In this document: positions 23,046-31,230 of the stretch, piece by piece
Layout: each line of letters starts with the position of its first letter
How positions within the stretch are numbered: position 1 is the stretch's first letter
Origin: Pseudomonas alloputida
GTDB lineage: Bacteria; Pseudomonadota; Gammaproteobacteria; Pseudomonadales; Pseudomonadaceae
Direction of reading: 5' to 3'
Length of the DNA stretch: 64,000 nt
NCBI RefSeq assembly: GCF_021283545.2
Contig: NZ_CP128540.1
Span: 4,809,501-4,873,500, forward strand
Made by a program: the position numbers and the translations under genes
The notes under the pieces: generated by a model
The model's input: only the letters and a program-made list of their open reading frames with translations
Database searches by the model: none
What the model was told of the DNA's origin: nothing

Positions 23046-23087
23046 ATTAGCTGAGCTGTTGACTTAAAAATAAAGCACAGCTAATTT
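23046..23087 (+). promoter_or_regulatory. PL-like promoter with operators O4 and O5
   Basis: -35 TTGACT (23059-23064), 17-bp spacer, -10 TAATTT (23082-23087). O4 (23046-23057, ATTAGC-TGA-GCT) abuts the -35 and O5 (23074-23085, minus orientation) overlaps the -10, so the repressor that controls cro should also control this operon. Confidence 0.72.
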
Positions 23088-23120
23088 TAATGTCACCAAC
23101 ACGCAGCAAGGAGCGCCACC

Positions 23121-23519
23121 ATGACCACGACAGCAACCATAACCCTCGGTAACTGGCAAGGCCTGCTTGGCCATGGCGCAGCCCCTCGCGAGCTTGAGTG
23201 CCTGCTGGCTATTGCTGGTGGCGCCTCCGGGAAAGAGGCTGCCCGCACCCTAGGCATCAGCGAAGACGGAGTGAAGAAACGCCTGATCGCCCTGGGCACA
23301 AAGTGGGGCGTAACCCGCCGCGCTGCTCTGGTTGCTGAGGCATTCAAGCGCGGCGTCATCAGCCCTGCCGTTACTGCTTTGGCGCTGATCATGGCCATCC
23401 ACGGAATGATCGGCGACGACCATGCAATGCGCATCCGCCGTGGCGGTAACAGCGGCGAGCGAAAGATTGAAACCCGCATAGCAAGCCGGCGCGCGGAGTG
23501 CGCCCTGGCGGTGGCGTGA
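23121..23519 (+). CDS. Phage protein with LuxR-type HTH
   Basis: 132 residues, start preceded by AAGGAG. Residues ~22-75 hold a GerE/LuxR-like HTH (PRELECLLAIAGGASGKEAA, GISEDGVKKRLIALG); a hydrophobic segment (ISPAVTALALIMAIHGMIG) and a basic tail follow. It is the first gene of the left early operon. Likely a regulator; targets unknown. Confidence 0.78.
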   Translation: MTTTATITLGNWQGLLGHGAAPRELECLLAIAGGASGKEAARTLGISEDGVKKRLIALGTKWGVTRRAALVAEAFKRGVISPAVTALALIMAIHGMIGDDHAMRIRRGGNSGERKIETRIASRRAECALAVA

Positions 23520-23609
23520 CGCTGCCAGCCTGACCTGATCCAACCCTGATTTTTGCGAAAGCCAACAAACGCGGCAGGCCACCGGCTTGCCCGAAATAAG
23601 GAGATTCAC

Positions 23610-24023
23610 ATGCTTATGCTCAGCCGGAACATCGGCAAGGCCGTCATCATCGGCGGCAACATCCGGGTCAGCGTGGCCCAGGTTAACGGCTGTCAGGTTC
23701 GCCTGGGGATTGAGGCCCCGCGCGGGGTGATCGTTGACCGCGAAGAGATCCACGCCCGCCGCGTGGCTGAAGGTACCGTCGATGAAGCGCCAGCGTTCAG
23801 CATCGACGAGCACGTCAAGCTGGCGGCAGATGCGCGCCGTTACCGCTGGCTGCGTGACCGCGAGCGCATCGAAGATCCTGACGAAGACCTGCTGGTAGTG
23901 CGCGGCGATAACTGGCTCTCCGGCGAAGAGCTGGATCAGGAGATCGATACCGCCCTGCGCGTGCAGGCCATGCAGCAGCAGGTGGTGCAGGAGTCGCAGG
24001 TGGTGCAGGAGCAACATCAATGA
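23610..24023 (+). CDS. csrA: Phage-encoded CsrA family RNA-binding protein with C-terminal extension
   Basis: 137 residues from ATG 23610, with AAGGAG 6 bp upstream; the frame to 23553 is rejected. Residues 1-~52 are CsrA (MLMLSRNIGKAVIIGGNIRV; later GIEAPRGVIVDREEIHARR, keeping the Arg-Glu-Glu-Ile core used for RNA contact). An ~85-residue extension follows; its part YRWLRDRERIEDPDEDLLVV and GEELDQEID resembles a tail found on several unrelated phage early proteins. Normal CsrA is ~60 residues. It may redirect host or phage translation; that is inference. Its stop overlaps the next start (ATGA). Confidence 0.88.
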   Translation: MLMLSRNIGKAVIIGGNIRVSVAQVNGCQVRLGIEAPRGVIVDREEIHARRVAEGTVDEAPAFSIDEHVKLAADARRYRWLRDRERIEDPDEDLLVVRGDNWLSGEELDQEIDTALRVQAMQQQVVQESQVVQEQHQ

Positions 24024-24163
24024 ACCAAGCCGACCTTCTCCTGCTGTTGTGGGACGCCCTGCAGCAGCGCGAAACCACATTCGGCCAAGTGCTGGACCTG
24101 TCTTCCGCTTGCGGCCTGGATGGGCGGCGGGTGCTGGCCGACCACTTCCGGAGGCTGCCATGA
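24020..24163 (+). CDS. Small phage protein, 47 residues
   Basis: ATG 24020 overlaps the csrA stop, and its own TGA overlaps the next ATG. The product MNQADLLLLLWDALQQRETT continues with a helical HTH-like end (LDLSSACGLDGRRVLADHFR). The tight overlaps at both ends support it as real. Function unknown. Confidence 0.65.
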   Translation: MNQADLLLLLWDALQQRETTFGQVLDLSSACGLDGRRVLADHFRRLP

Positions 24164-24894
24164 ACAAGCGCCGCTCGATCAACCCCGCAGACCTCCCCAC
24201 TGTCGGCCAGCCCCTTGGCGGCGGCTTCTTCGCCGGGCGGCTGTTCTTCGATGGTGCCGAACACGCTGTGATCGATGCAGGCCGGGAGTTCGAGGTTGCC
24301 GCCCACTGGTGGCAGGAAGAAGGCCCACGCCCGCGCATCCGTGGCGCCACATCGCGCTTCGATGGGATGGCCAACACCCTAGCCATGGCCGCCGAGGGCA
24401 GCGCCATCGCCCGCAAGGTGCTGGACATGAACATCCGTGGCACCTGGGGCTGGCACATCCCGTCGATCGAGGAACTGCAGGTGCTGCGCTGCAATCTCTT
24501 GCAGCTTCCAGAATGGGGTCACGACCGGTCGTACACGGTCAGGGGCGCGGCCCAGGCGTTCGGCCTTAGCGAGTACTGGACCAGCAGCCAGAAGGCGAAC
24601 GCAGCGACTGCTTGGTGCCTGCATATGCTGCCCTGGTGCGTGCCTGATACGAACTGGGTAAGCAAGTGCAAGGGCATCCGGCCGGTGCGTACGCTACTGA
24701 TCAGCCAGGACGCATACGTGCACGCGCCATCGACCGACACGCCGATCAGCGAGACGGACCTGCGCGGCCTAGCCAACCAGCAAGCGGTGGCCACCGTGCT
24801 CGAGCGGTTCGTGAATGAGGACGCGGGCAAGTTCTACGGGCGGACCGAGGCCCTGGTGGCTGAGCTGGCGGCGCTGGCGGGAGGTCGGGCATGA
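24160..24894 (+). CDS. Phage protein with a DUF1566-like domain
   Basis: 244 residues from ATG 24160 (MNKRRSINPADLPTVGQPLG). The region ~95-190 (WHIPSIEELQVLRCNL, LSEYWTSSQKANAATAWCLH, KGIRPVRTL) has the W-P-s-eEL...YWtSs...vRpVR pattern of DUF1566/C-type-lectin-like domains. The N-terminus (FFAGRLFFDGAEHAVIDAGR) is the usual partner in such phage proteins. Role unknown; similar folds bind ligands or surfaces. Confidence 0.72.
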   Translation: MNKRRSINPADLPTVGQPLGGGFFAGRLFFDGAEHAVIDAGREFEVAAHWWQEEGPRPRIRGATSRFDGMANTLAMAAEGSAIARKVLDMNIRGTWGWHIPSIEELQVLRCNLLQLPEWGHDRSYTVRGAAQAFGLSEYWTSSQKANAATAWCLHMLPWCVPDTNWVSKCKGIRPVRTLLISQDAYVHAPSTDTPISETDLRGLANQQAVATVLERFVNEDAGKFYGRTEALVAELAALAGGRA

Positions 24895-25424
24895 GCATCG
24901 TATTGCAGGGCTACAAGCTGAACCAGCGCCAGCTGGACGCCATCACGCCGGTCTTGAATGACTACATGCACGGGAAGATCAAGGGTCAAAAGAAGCTGGA
25001 GCAGGCTTGCACCAAGGCACTTGAGGCTGCCGGGTGCGCTCTTGGCTACGACACGTCAATACCTGGTGGCGATACACCCGTTGAGCAGCGCGCCGCCGCC
25101 TGGATGCGTAACGGCGAGGTGGGCATGTCGTCTCGGGCCATACACGACCACATGCTGGGACTGACGCCGAAGAATGGCTACTTCGACTATCCGCTCGATC
25201 CAGACGACCTGAACCGCTGCATCAAGCTCCTTGAGTTGATCCCTGAGTGGAAGCCCCGTATGGGCGAGATGGCCTGCCACGGGAAGGATTGGGCAGGACT
25301 GGCCCGCCACTGGGAGGAAATCAGCCAGTGCTTCCTTGATGAGGTCGGCCTGGACTGGTGCAAGGGTAGCCGCGCACCGAAAACGTACGCGCTGATGAAG
25401 CAAGCTATGGGAGAGCGGTCATGA
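24891..25424 (+). CDS. Early-operon phage protein, unknown function
   Basis: 177 residues, MSIVLQGYKLNQRQLDAITP. The middle (MSSRAIHDHMLGLTPKNGYF, DYPLDPDDLNRCIKLLELIP) resembles a domain often seen in accessory phage genes, but I cannot name it. It overlaps both neighbours by 4 bp. Confidence 0.68.
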   Translation: MSIVLQGYKLNQRQLDAITPVLNDYMHGKIKGQKKLEQACTKALEAAGCALGYDTSIPGGDTPVEQRAAAWMRNGEVGMSSRAIHDHMLGLTPKNGYFDYPLDPDDLNRCIKLLELIPEWKPRMGEMACHGKDWAGLARHWEEISQCFLDEVGLDWCKGSRAPKTYALMKQAMGERS

Positions 25425-26110
25425 GCGTCGATAAAGCACAGCTGAAGGCGCTGGCCCAACGCGCCACACCTGGCCAGTGGGTCACGGAGGGCGAGCACAT
25501 CAATGAACACGGCCACCTCCTGTACGCCTACGTGGCGCATGAGAACAGCGGGATGATCGCGGAGGCCTTCGCCAACTGCCGGGTTAAAACGGATGAAGAG
25601 TGCCGCGCCAATGCGGCTTTCATCGCCGGCGCCAATCCGGCCAATGTCCTCGCCCTGCTGGCGGAGATTGAGGAGTTGCAGGCGCGGATCCACTTGGCTG
25701 GCGTGGCTGGCGAAATGGCAGTCAATGAAGCTGTTGGCAGGGCGGCCACTGAGTTTCTTGCCGCGATCGTCAAGCAGGATCAGCTCAAGGCGGAGAGCGA
25801 AAAGCACCGCTGCGCAGCTCAAGACGCGCTGGCTGGCCAGATGTTCCTCCGCAACGACCGAGACCTGCTGAAGGTCGAGCTCGAAGCTCTGCGCAAGAAG
25901 TCTGCCGGCAAGGTGATGGTCGACCTTGATCTGTTCGAGAGCCTGCGTGACAGCGCTCTTGTCGAGGCAGATCAGCACCGCCAGAGCATGGCCGGGTATC
26001 GACCAGAGCGCCAGCAACTGCTGGATCAGATCGTGGAGCAGTGCGACCGGCTCTTAGCTGACGCGACAGGTCGGCGTGACAACCAAAATCTGACGCGTCA
26101 GGAGGAATAG
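25421..26110 (+). CDS. Ead/Ea22-like phage accessory protein
   Basis: 229 residues. MSVDKAQLKALAQRATPGQW and ANAAFIAGANPANVLALLAE are the Ead/Ea22 (PF13935) pattern of lambdoid accessory proteins; a coiled-coil region follows. Typical of the b/left early region near xis and int. Function unknown. Confidence 0.78.
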   Translation: MSVDKAQLKALAQRATPGQWVTEGEHINEHGHLLYAYVAHENSGMIAEAFANCRVKTDEECRANAAFIAGANPANVLALLAEIEELQARIHLAGVAGEMAVNEAVGRAATEFLAAIVKQDQLKAESEKHRCAAQDALAGQMFLRNDRDLLKVELEALRKKSAGKVMVDLDLFESLRDSALVEADQHRQSMAGYRPERQQLLDQIVEQCDRLLADATGRRDNQNLTRQEE

Positions 26111-26112
26111 AG

Positions 26113-26457
26113 ATGGCAGCAGCAGAGAATCTGCCCGAGGACCATGTGCACGACAAGGTCACCGAGAAACGGATGGGCGAGTTGGTGGGGTGTACAGCGA
26201 AGGCGCTTCAGCGCAAGCGTGAGAAAGGCATCATCCCCAACTGGGTGTGGATGAAGATCAACGGCAGGATCATGTACAGCAAAAGGAGATATGACGAATG
26301 GATCGAAAGCCTATGGACCTGCCGGCCGGAGTCGAGCTTGTCGGGCGCTCAATCCGAATTCGCTTCACCTGGAACAAGAAGCGGTGCTGCGAGACGCTCC
26401 CCCTCCCTCAGACCCCGAAAGGGATCGCAGCAGCAGCGAGTCTACGTGCTCAAGTAA
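26113..26457 (+). CDS. xis: Excisionase (Xis-like)
   Basis: 114 residues, start preceded by AGGAGGAATAGAG. Residues ~18-70 are a winged-helix excisionase domain (KRMGELVGCTAKALQRKREK, IIPNWVWMKINGRIMYSKRR). The last ~53 residues are read from DNA that also codes for the integrase N-terminus in another frame and are low complexity (Ser/Arg-rich), so the functional part is probably the first 65. Such proteins direct integrase to excise the prophage. Confidence 0.82.
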   Translation: MAAAENLPEDHVHDKVTEKRMGELVGCTAKALQRKREKGIIPNWVWMKINGRIMYSKRRYDEWIESLWTCRPESSLSGAQSEFASPGTRSGAARRSPSLRPRKGSQQQRVYVLK

Positions 26458-27488
26458 AGGGGCTGGACAAGCTCGGCGCTCTGACGGCAGAGAAGTACGC
26501 CGAGCTGTTTCCCAATACGCGCAGCGTGGTGGTGCAGGAGCAAACTACCCCGATCTTCTTTGATTACGCGCAGGACTGGCTCAACAGCTTGCAAATCGTG
26601 GAGGGTACTCGGAAGAACTATCGCTCTGCCCTGCAGGTGTATTGGGTTCCGTACCTGGCCGAGAAGCCGATCGATACCATCACGTCAGTGCTCCTGCGCA
26701 AGATAATGAACGACATCAAGTGGACTTCCCCGGTACGCCGCAAGGGCGTGGTCGGCCTGCTGGTGTCGATCTTCCAGCAGGCGGTGACAGACGAGTTGAT
26801 CGTTCGAAACCCGGCCCTGTCTATCCCGGGCGCCAAAGTGCCGAAGCGTGAGGTCGACCCTTTCACCAAAGAGGAAGCGGATTCGATCATTGCCCATCTG
26901 TACGAAACGACGAGCGGTTTGACGGCGATTTACGCGGCGTATTTCGAGTTCTGTTTCTACACCGGTATGCGGCCTGGCGAGGTGATGGCTCTGCGCTGGA
27001 GCGAGATCGACAGGCGCGGGAAGACTGCCAACGTGTGCCGAATCCAGATCCGCGGCGTGATCCAAGATCGCACCAAAACGAAGCGCACCCGGCAAGTTTT
27101 ATTGAACGATCGCGCCATGCATGCACTCGAAAAAGCCAGACCGCTCACCGAGGCCCGTTCAGATTATGTGTTCGCGCCCAGTGGGACAGGTGACCGCTCG
27201 GAGATGTACATACGCTCCGAGACGAGTCAAAAACGCTACTGGCTTGCAGCACTGCGGAAGCTTGGAATTAGACGCCGCAGGATGTATGACACGCGCCACA
27301 CGTACGCGACCATGTGCCTGATGGCCGGCATGAACCCGGCATTCATCGCCGCGCAGCTCGGGCATAGCGTGCAGGTGCTGCTTTCGACATACGCGAAGTG
27401 GATCAACTCGCCGAATGACTGGGCTGAGCTTGATAAGCTGAAATCGCTGGAAAGTGGTACAAAAATGGTACGAGCTAAAAGCCAGTAA
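26298..27488 (+). CDS. int: Tyrosine site-specific integrase
   Basis: 396 residues, ATG with AAGGAG 9 bp upstream, starting inside xis. N-terminal arm-binding domain (DUF3596-like: VGRSIRIRFTWNKKRCCETL), core-binding SAM-like domain (~85-185), then the catalytic domain: Arg225 in TGMRPGEVMALR, Arg333 in YDTRHTYAT, His356 in AQLGHS and Tyr365 in STYAKW. The first residue of the HxxR box is Tyr here, seen in several of this subfamily. It integrates and, with Xis, excises the prophage. Confidence 0.95.
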   Translation: MDRKPMDLPAGVELVGRSIRIRFTWNKKRCCETLPLPQTPKGIAAAASLRAQVKGLDKLGALTAEKYAELFPNTRSVVVQEQTTPIFFDYAQDWLNSLQIVEGTRKNYRSALQVYWVPYLAEKPIDTITSVLLRKIMNDIKWTSPVRRKGVVGLLVSIFQQAVTDELIVRNPALSIPGAKVPKREVDPFTKEEADSIIAHLYETTSGLTAIYAAYFEFCFYTGMRPGEVMALRWSEIDRRGKTANVCRIQIRGVIQDRTKTKRTRQVLLNDRAMHALEKARPLTEARSDYVFAPSGTGDRSEMYIRSETSQKRYWLAALRKLGIRRRRMYDTRHTYATMCLMAGMNPAFIAAQLGHSVQVLLSTYAKWINSPNDWAELDKLKSLESGTKMVRAKSQ

Positions 27489-27524
27489 CGCCATGAGTGC
27501 CGAAACTCAAAGGGTTTACGTTAC
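27489..27524. other. Prophage-chromosome junction region
   Basis: Only 36 bp lie between the integrase stop and the ATG of the host asnO gene. The attachment core must be here or within the asnO 5' end, but without the other prophage end it cannot be placed. Confidence 0.5.
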
Positions 27525-29312
27525 ATGTGCGGATTAGCAGGAGAGTTACGTTTCACCCCCATCGACCAAGCCCCTCGCCCAGCCGACCTGGCTGCGGTAG
27601 AGCGCATTACCCATCACCTGGCCCCGCGAGGCCCGGATGCCTGGGGCTTCCATAGCCAGGGCCCGATCGCCCTGGGCCATCGGCGCCTGAAGATCAAGGA
27701 CCTGTCGGACGGCTCGGCGCAGCCGATGGTCGACAATACGCTGGGCCTGTCGCTGGCCTTCAACGGTGCCATCTACAACTTCCCCGAACTGCGCGAGGAA
27801 CTGCAGGCGCTGGGCTACAGCTTCTGGTCCGACGGCGACACCGAGGTGCTGCTCAAGGGCTACCACGCCTGGGGCGCGGCGCTGCTGCCCAAGCTCAACG
27901 GCATGTTTGCCCTGGCCATCTGGGAGCGCGACAACCAGCGCCTGTTCCTGGCCCGCGACCGCCTGGGCGTCAAACCCCTGTACCTGTCACGCAACGGCGA
28001 GCGCCTGCGCTTTGCCTCGACCCTGCCGGCACTGCTCAAGGGCGGCGACATCGACCCGATGCTCGACCCGGTGGCCCTCAACCACTACCTGAATTTCCAC
28101 GCCGTGGTACCGGCACCGCGCACCCTGCTGGCCAACGTGCAGAAGCTGGAGCCCGGCACCTGGATGCGCATCGACCGCCATGGCGAAGTGGAACGCCAGG
28201 TCTGGTGGCAACTGCACTACGGCCCCCACCCCGACGAGCGTGAACTGGACCTGGAAGGCTGGACCACCCGCGTGCTCGACGCCACCCGCGACGCCGTAGC
28301 CATCCGCCAACGGGCAGCCGTCGATGTGGGTGTGTTGCTGTCCGGCGGCGTCGATTCCAGCCTGCTGGTCGGCTTGCTGCGCGAAGTGGGCGTTGACGAC
28401 CTGTCGACCTTCTCCATCGGCTTTGAAGATGCCGGCGGCGAGCGCGGCGACGAGTTCCAGTATTCGGACCTGATCGCCAAACACTACGGCACCCGTCACC
28501 ACCAGTTGCGCATTGCCGAACACGAAATCATCGACCAACTGCCGGCCGCCTTCCGCGCCATGAGCGAGCCGATGGTCAGCCACGACTGCATCGCCTTCTA
28601 CCTGCTGTCGCGGGAAGTGGCCAAGCACTGCAAGGGCGTACAGAGCGGCCAGGGTGCCGATGAGCTGTTCGCCGGTTACCACTGGTACCCGCAGGTGGAC
28701 GGCGCCGACGACGCCTATGCGGCCTACCGTGAGGCGTTCTTCGACCGCAGCCACGCCGAATACCGCGACACCGTGCAGGCCCCCTGGCTGCTGGAAACCG
28801 ACGCTGCCGGCGACTTCGTGCGCGAACACTTCGCGCGCCCCGGCGCACCGGCTGCCGTGGACAAGGCGCTGCGCCTGGACAGCACCGTGATGCTGGTCGA
28901 CGACCCGGTCAAGCGGGTGGACAACATGACCATGGCCTGGGGCCTGGAGGCGCGTACGCCGTTCCTCGATTACCGCCTGGTGGAACTGTCGGCACGCATT
29001 CCCGCCCGCTTCAAGCTGCCCGACGGCGGCAAGCAGGTGCTCAAGCAGGCGGCGCGACGGGTGATCCCGCATGAGGTGATCGACCGCAAGAAGGGTTACT
29101 TCCCGGTACCGGGCCTGAAGCATCTGGAAGGTGCCACCCTGGGCTGGGTACGCGAACTGTTGACCGACCCCAGCCAGGACCGAGGGTTGTTCAACCCGAC
29201 CATGCTCGACCGCCTGCTGAGCAACCCGCACGGCCAGCTGACGCCACTGCGCGGTTCCAAGCTGTGGCAACTGGCGGCGCTGAACCTGTGGCTGAGCGAA
29301 CAAGGAATCTGA
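27525..29312 (+). CDS. asnO: N-acetylglutaminylglutamine amidotransferase (NAGGN synthesis)
   Basis: 595 residues of the asparagine synthase family. Cys2 after Met (MCGLAGELRF) is the class II glutaminase nucleophile; the PP-loop SGGVDSSLLVG lies near 272. In Pseudomonas this subfamily makes the osmoprotectant dipeptide N-acetylglutaminylglutamine amide together with the next gene. Context confirms this over ordinary asnB: ngg follows at 3 bp and an M42 peptidase after that. The prophage ends 36 bp upstream, so the native promoter may be displaced. Confidence 0.93.
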   Translation: MCGLAGELRFTPIDQAPRPADLAAVERITHHLAPRGPDAWGFHSQGPIALGHRRLKIKDLSDGSAQPMVDNTLGLSLAFNGAIYNFPELREELQALGYSFWSDGDTEVLLKGYHAWGAALLPKLNGMFALAIWERDNQRLFLARDRLGVKPLYLSRNGERLRFASTLPALLKGGDIDPMLDPVALNHYLNFHAVVPAPRTLLANVQKLEPGTWMRIDRHGEVERQVWWQLHYGPHPDERELDLEGWTTRVLDATRDAVAIRQRAAVDVGVLLSGGVDSSLLVGLLREVGVDDLSTFSIGFEDAGGERGDEFQYSDLIAKHYGTRHHQLRIAEHEIIDQLPAAFRAMSEPMVSHDCIAFYLLSREVAKHCKGVQSGQGADELFAGYHWYPQVDGADDAYAAYREAFFDRSHAEYRDTVQAPWLLETDAAGDFVREHFARPGAPAAVDKALRLDSTVMLVDDPVKRVDNMTMAWGLEARTPFLDYRLVELSARIPARFKLPDGGKQVLKQAARRVIPHEVIDRKKGYFPVPGLKHLEGATLGWVRELLTDPSQDRGLFNPTMLDRLLSNPHGQLTPLRGSKLWQLAALNLWLSEQGI

Positions 29313-29315
29313 CCG

Positions 29316-31061
29316 ATGAAAGCCCATGAAATCGCTTATGGTCAGCGCCTGCTGCGCGGCCAGGCGCCGTCCTACGAGCGCCTGCAGGCGCGCCTGGCCG
29401 GCGACGGCAGCCAGCCACACGACCAGCCGCGTGCCGTGCACTGCGGCTGGGGCCGGCTGTTGATAGGCCACACCTACCCCGACCCGGCTTCCCTGGCCGA
29501 GGATCTGCTCGACGAGCACCCGGGCGAACGCGACATCGCCCTGTACGTGGCCGCACCGCAGCAGGTGTTGGCACAGGCCCCTCAGCAGCTGTTCCTCGAC
29601 CCGTCCGACACCCTGCGCCTGTGGTTCACCGACTACCGCCCGGCGCAGCGGGTATTTCGCGGCTTCCGCGTGCGGCGGGCACAGAACCCCGCCGACTGGC
29701 AGGCGATCAACACGCTGTACCAGGCGCGCGGGATGCTCCCCGTCGACGCCGAGCTGCTTACCCCCCGGCACTTGGGTGGCCCGGTGTATTGGCTGGCAGA
29801 GGACGAAGACAGCGGCGCGATTATCGGCAGCGTCATGGGCCTGAACCACACCAAGGCGTTCGATGACCCCGAGCATGGCAGCAGCCTGTGGTGCCTGGCG
29901 GTGGACCCACACTGCACCCGCCCCGGCGTGGGTGAAGTGCTGGTGCGCCACCTGATCGAACACTTCATGAGCCGTGGCCTGGCCTACCTGGACCTGTCGG
30001 TGCTGCACGACAACCGCCAGGCCAAGCGCCTGTACCAGAAACTGGGTTTTCGCAACCTGCCCACCTTCGCAGTCAAGCGCAAGAACGGTATCAACGAGCA
30101 GCTGTTCCTCGGGCCTGGCCCGCAAGCCGACCTCAACCCCTACGCACGCATCATCGTCGACGAGGCCCTGCGCCGGGGCATCGAAGTGCAGGTGGACGAC
30201 GCCGCTGGCGGCCTGTTCACCCTGAGCCTGGGCGGGCGGCGCATTCGCTGCCGGGAATCGCTCAGCGACCTGACCAGTGCCGTGACCATGACCCTGTGCC
30301 AGGACAAACGCCTGACCCAGCATGCCCTGCACAACGCTGGGCTGCAGGTGCCCGCGCAACAGCTGGCGGGCAATGCCGATGACAACCTGGCGTTTCTGGA
30401 AGAGCATGGCGCGGTGGTGGTCAAACCGGTCGATGGCGAGCAAGGCCAGGGCGTGGCGGTGAACCTGACCTGCATCGACGACATCACCCGTGCCGTGGCG
30501 CATGCCCGCCAGTTCGACAGCCGCGTGCTGCTGGAAAGCTTTCATGCCGGGTTCGACCTGCGCATCGTGGTGATCGGCTACGAGGTGGTGGCCGCGGCCA
30601 TCCGCCACCCAGCGCAGGTGCTGGGCGACGGTAAGCACAGCGTGCGCCAGTTGATCGAAGCGCAGAGCCGTCGACGCCAGGCTGCCACCGGTGGCGAGAG
30701 CCGCATTCCGCTGGACGACGAAACCGAGCGCACCTTGCGCGCAGCGGGCGTTGGCTATGACGACGTGTTGCCGGCCGGCCAGCGCCTGGCCGTGCGGCGC
30801 ACGGCCAACCTGCACACCGGCGGCACCCTGGAGGACGTCACCGAACGCCTGCACCCGGTGCTGGCCGATGCTGCCGTGCGCGCGGCACGGGCACTGGAAA
30901 TTCCGGTGGTGGGGCTGGACTTCATGGTGCGTGATGCCGGGCAGCCGGAGTACGTGATCATCGAGGCCAACGAACGTGCTGGCCTGGCCAACCATGAACC
31001 GCAGCCCACCGCCGAGCGTTTTATCGACCTGCTGTTTCCCCATAGCCGGCCGTTGGCCTGA
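29316..31061 (+). CDS. ngg: N-acetylglutaminylglutamine synthetase (GNAT plus ATP-grasp)
   Basis: 581 residues. Residues ~115-265 are a GNAT acetyltransferase (LWCLAVDPHCTRPGVGEVLV, HDNRQAKRLYQKLGFRNL), and the C-terminal ~290 an ATP-grasp ligase (VVVKPVDGEQGQGVAVNL; VVGLDFMVRD; IIEANERAGLANHEP). It joins and acetylates glutamines to form N-acetylglutaminylglutamine, which AsnO then amidates. Same operon as asnO (3-bp gap). Confidence 0.93.
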   Translation: MKAHEIAYGQRLLRGQAPSYERLQARLAGDGSQPHDQPRAVHCGWGRLLIGHTYPDPASLAEDLLDEHPGERDIALYVAAPQQVLAQAPQQLFLDPSDTLRLWFTDYRPAQRVFRGFRVRRAQNPADWQAINTLYQARGMLPVDAELLTPRHLGGPVYWLAEDEDSGAIIGSVMGLNHTKAFDDPEHGSSLWCLAVDPHCTRPGVGEVLVRHLIEHFMSRGLAYLDLSVLHDNRQAKRLYQKLGFRNLPTFAVKRKNGINEQLFLGPGPQADLNPYARIIVDEALRRGIEVQVDDAAGGLFTLSLGGRRIRCRESLSDLTSAVTMTLCQDKRLTQHALHNAGLQVPAQQLAGNADDNLAFLEEHGAVVVKPVDGEQGQGVAVNLTCIDDITRAVAHARQFDSRVLLESFHAGFDLRIVVIGYEVVAAAIRHPAQVLGDGKHSVRQLIEAQSRRRQAATGGESRIPLDDETERTLRAAGVGYDDVLPAGQRLAVRRTANLHTGGTLEDVTERLHPVLADAAVRAARALEIPVVGLDFMVRDAGQPEYVIIEANERAGLANHEPQPTAERFIDLLFPHSRPLA

Positions 31062-31076
31062 CAACTGCTCGGCTTT

Positions 31077-31195
31077 TTGTGGGAGCGGCCTTGTGTCGCG
31101 AATGGGGTGCGAAGCGCCCCTAGGGTCTCAGCTTCGCTGCCGATATTGCCGGGGCCGCTTTGCGGCCCTTTCGCGACACAAGGCCGCTCCCACAA
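31077..31195. repeat. Inverted repeat pair (P. putida REP variant)
   Basis: 25-bp perfect arms, TTGTGGGAGCGGCCTTGTGT plus CGCGA at 31077-31101 and its complement at 31171-31195. This is the tgtcgcgacacaagg variant of the REP family and fills most of the gap between ngg and the M42 gene; it may also end the ngg transcript or shield its 3' end. Confidence 0.85.
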
Positions 31196-31230
31196 GACTG
31201 CAAAATTTTAACCCGACCGGAGGCCTGGAC

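Larger units (their letters stand above)
1..27500. mobile_element. Temperate siphophage prophage (left part outside the window)
   Basis: A complete lysogeny, early, replication, packaging, head and part of a tail module sit in lambdoid order, ending at a tyrosine integrase whose stop is at 27488. Head genes are of the HK97 type (terS, terL, portal, protease, capsid, connectors); tail genes are lambda/HK97-like with a G/T frameshift. The left end lies outside the window because the tape measure gene runs off position 1. The right boundary is inferred: host genes begin at 27525. No tRNA is seen at the junction and the att core cannot be defined without the other end. Confidence 0.95.

Noticed and set aside
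27489-27560. A tRNA or tmRNA at the prophage junction
   Set aside because: No cloverleaf-like sequence is present between the integrase and asnO.
27987-31064. A 1025-codon minus-strand open frame across asnO and ngg
   Set aside because: It is antisense to two well-recognised enzymes, has repetitive His/Gln/Val-rich composition typical of shadow frames in high-GC DNA, and no ribosome site.
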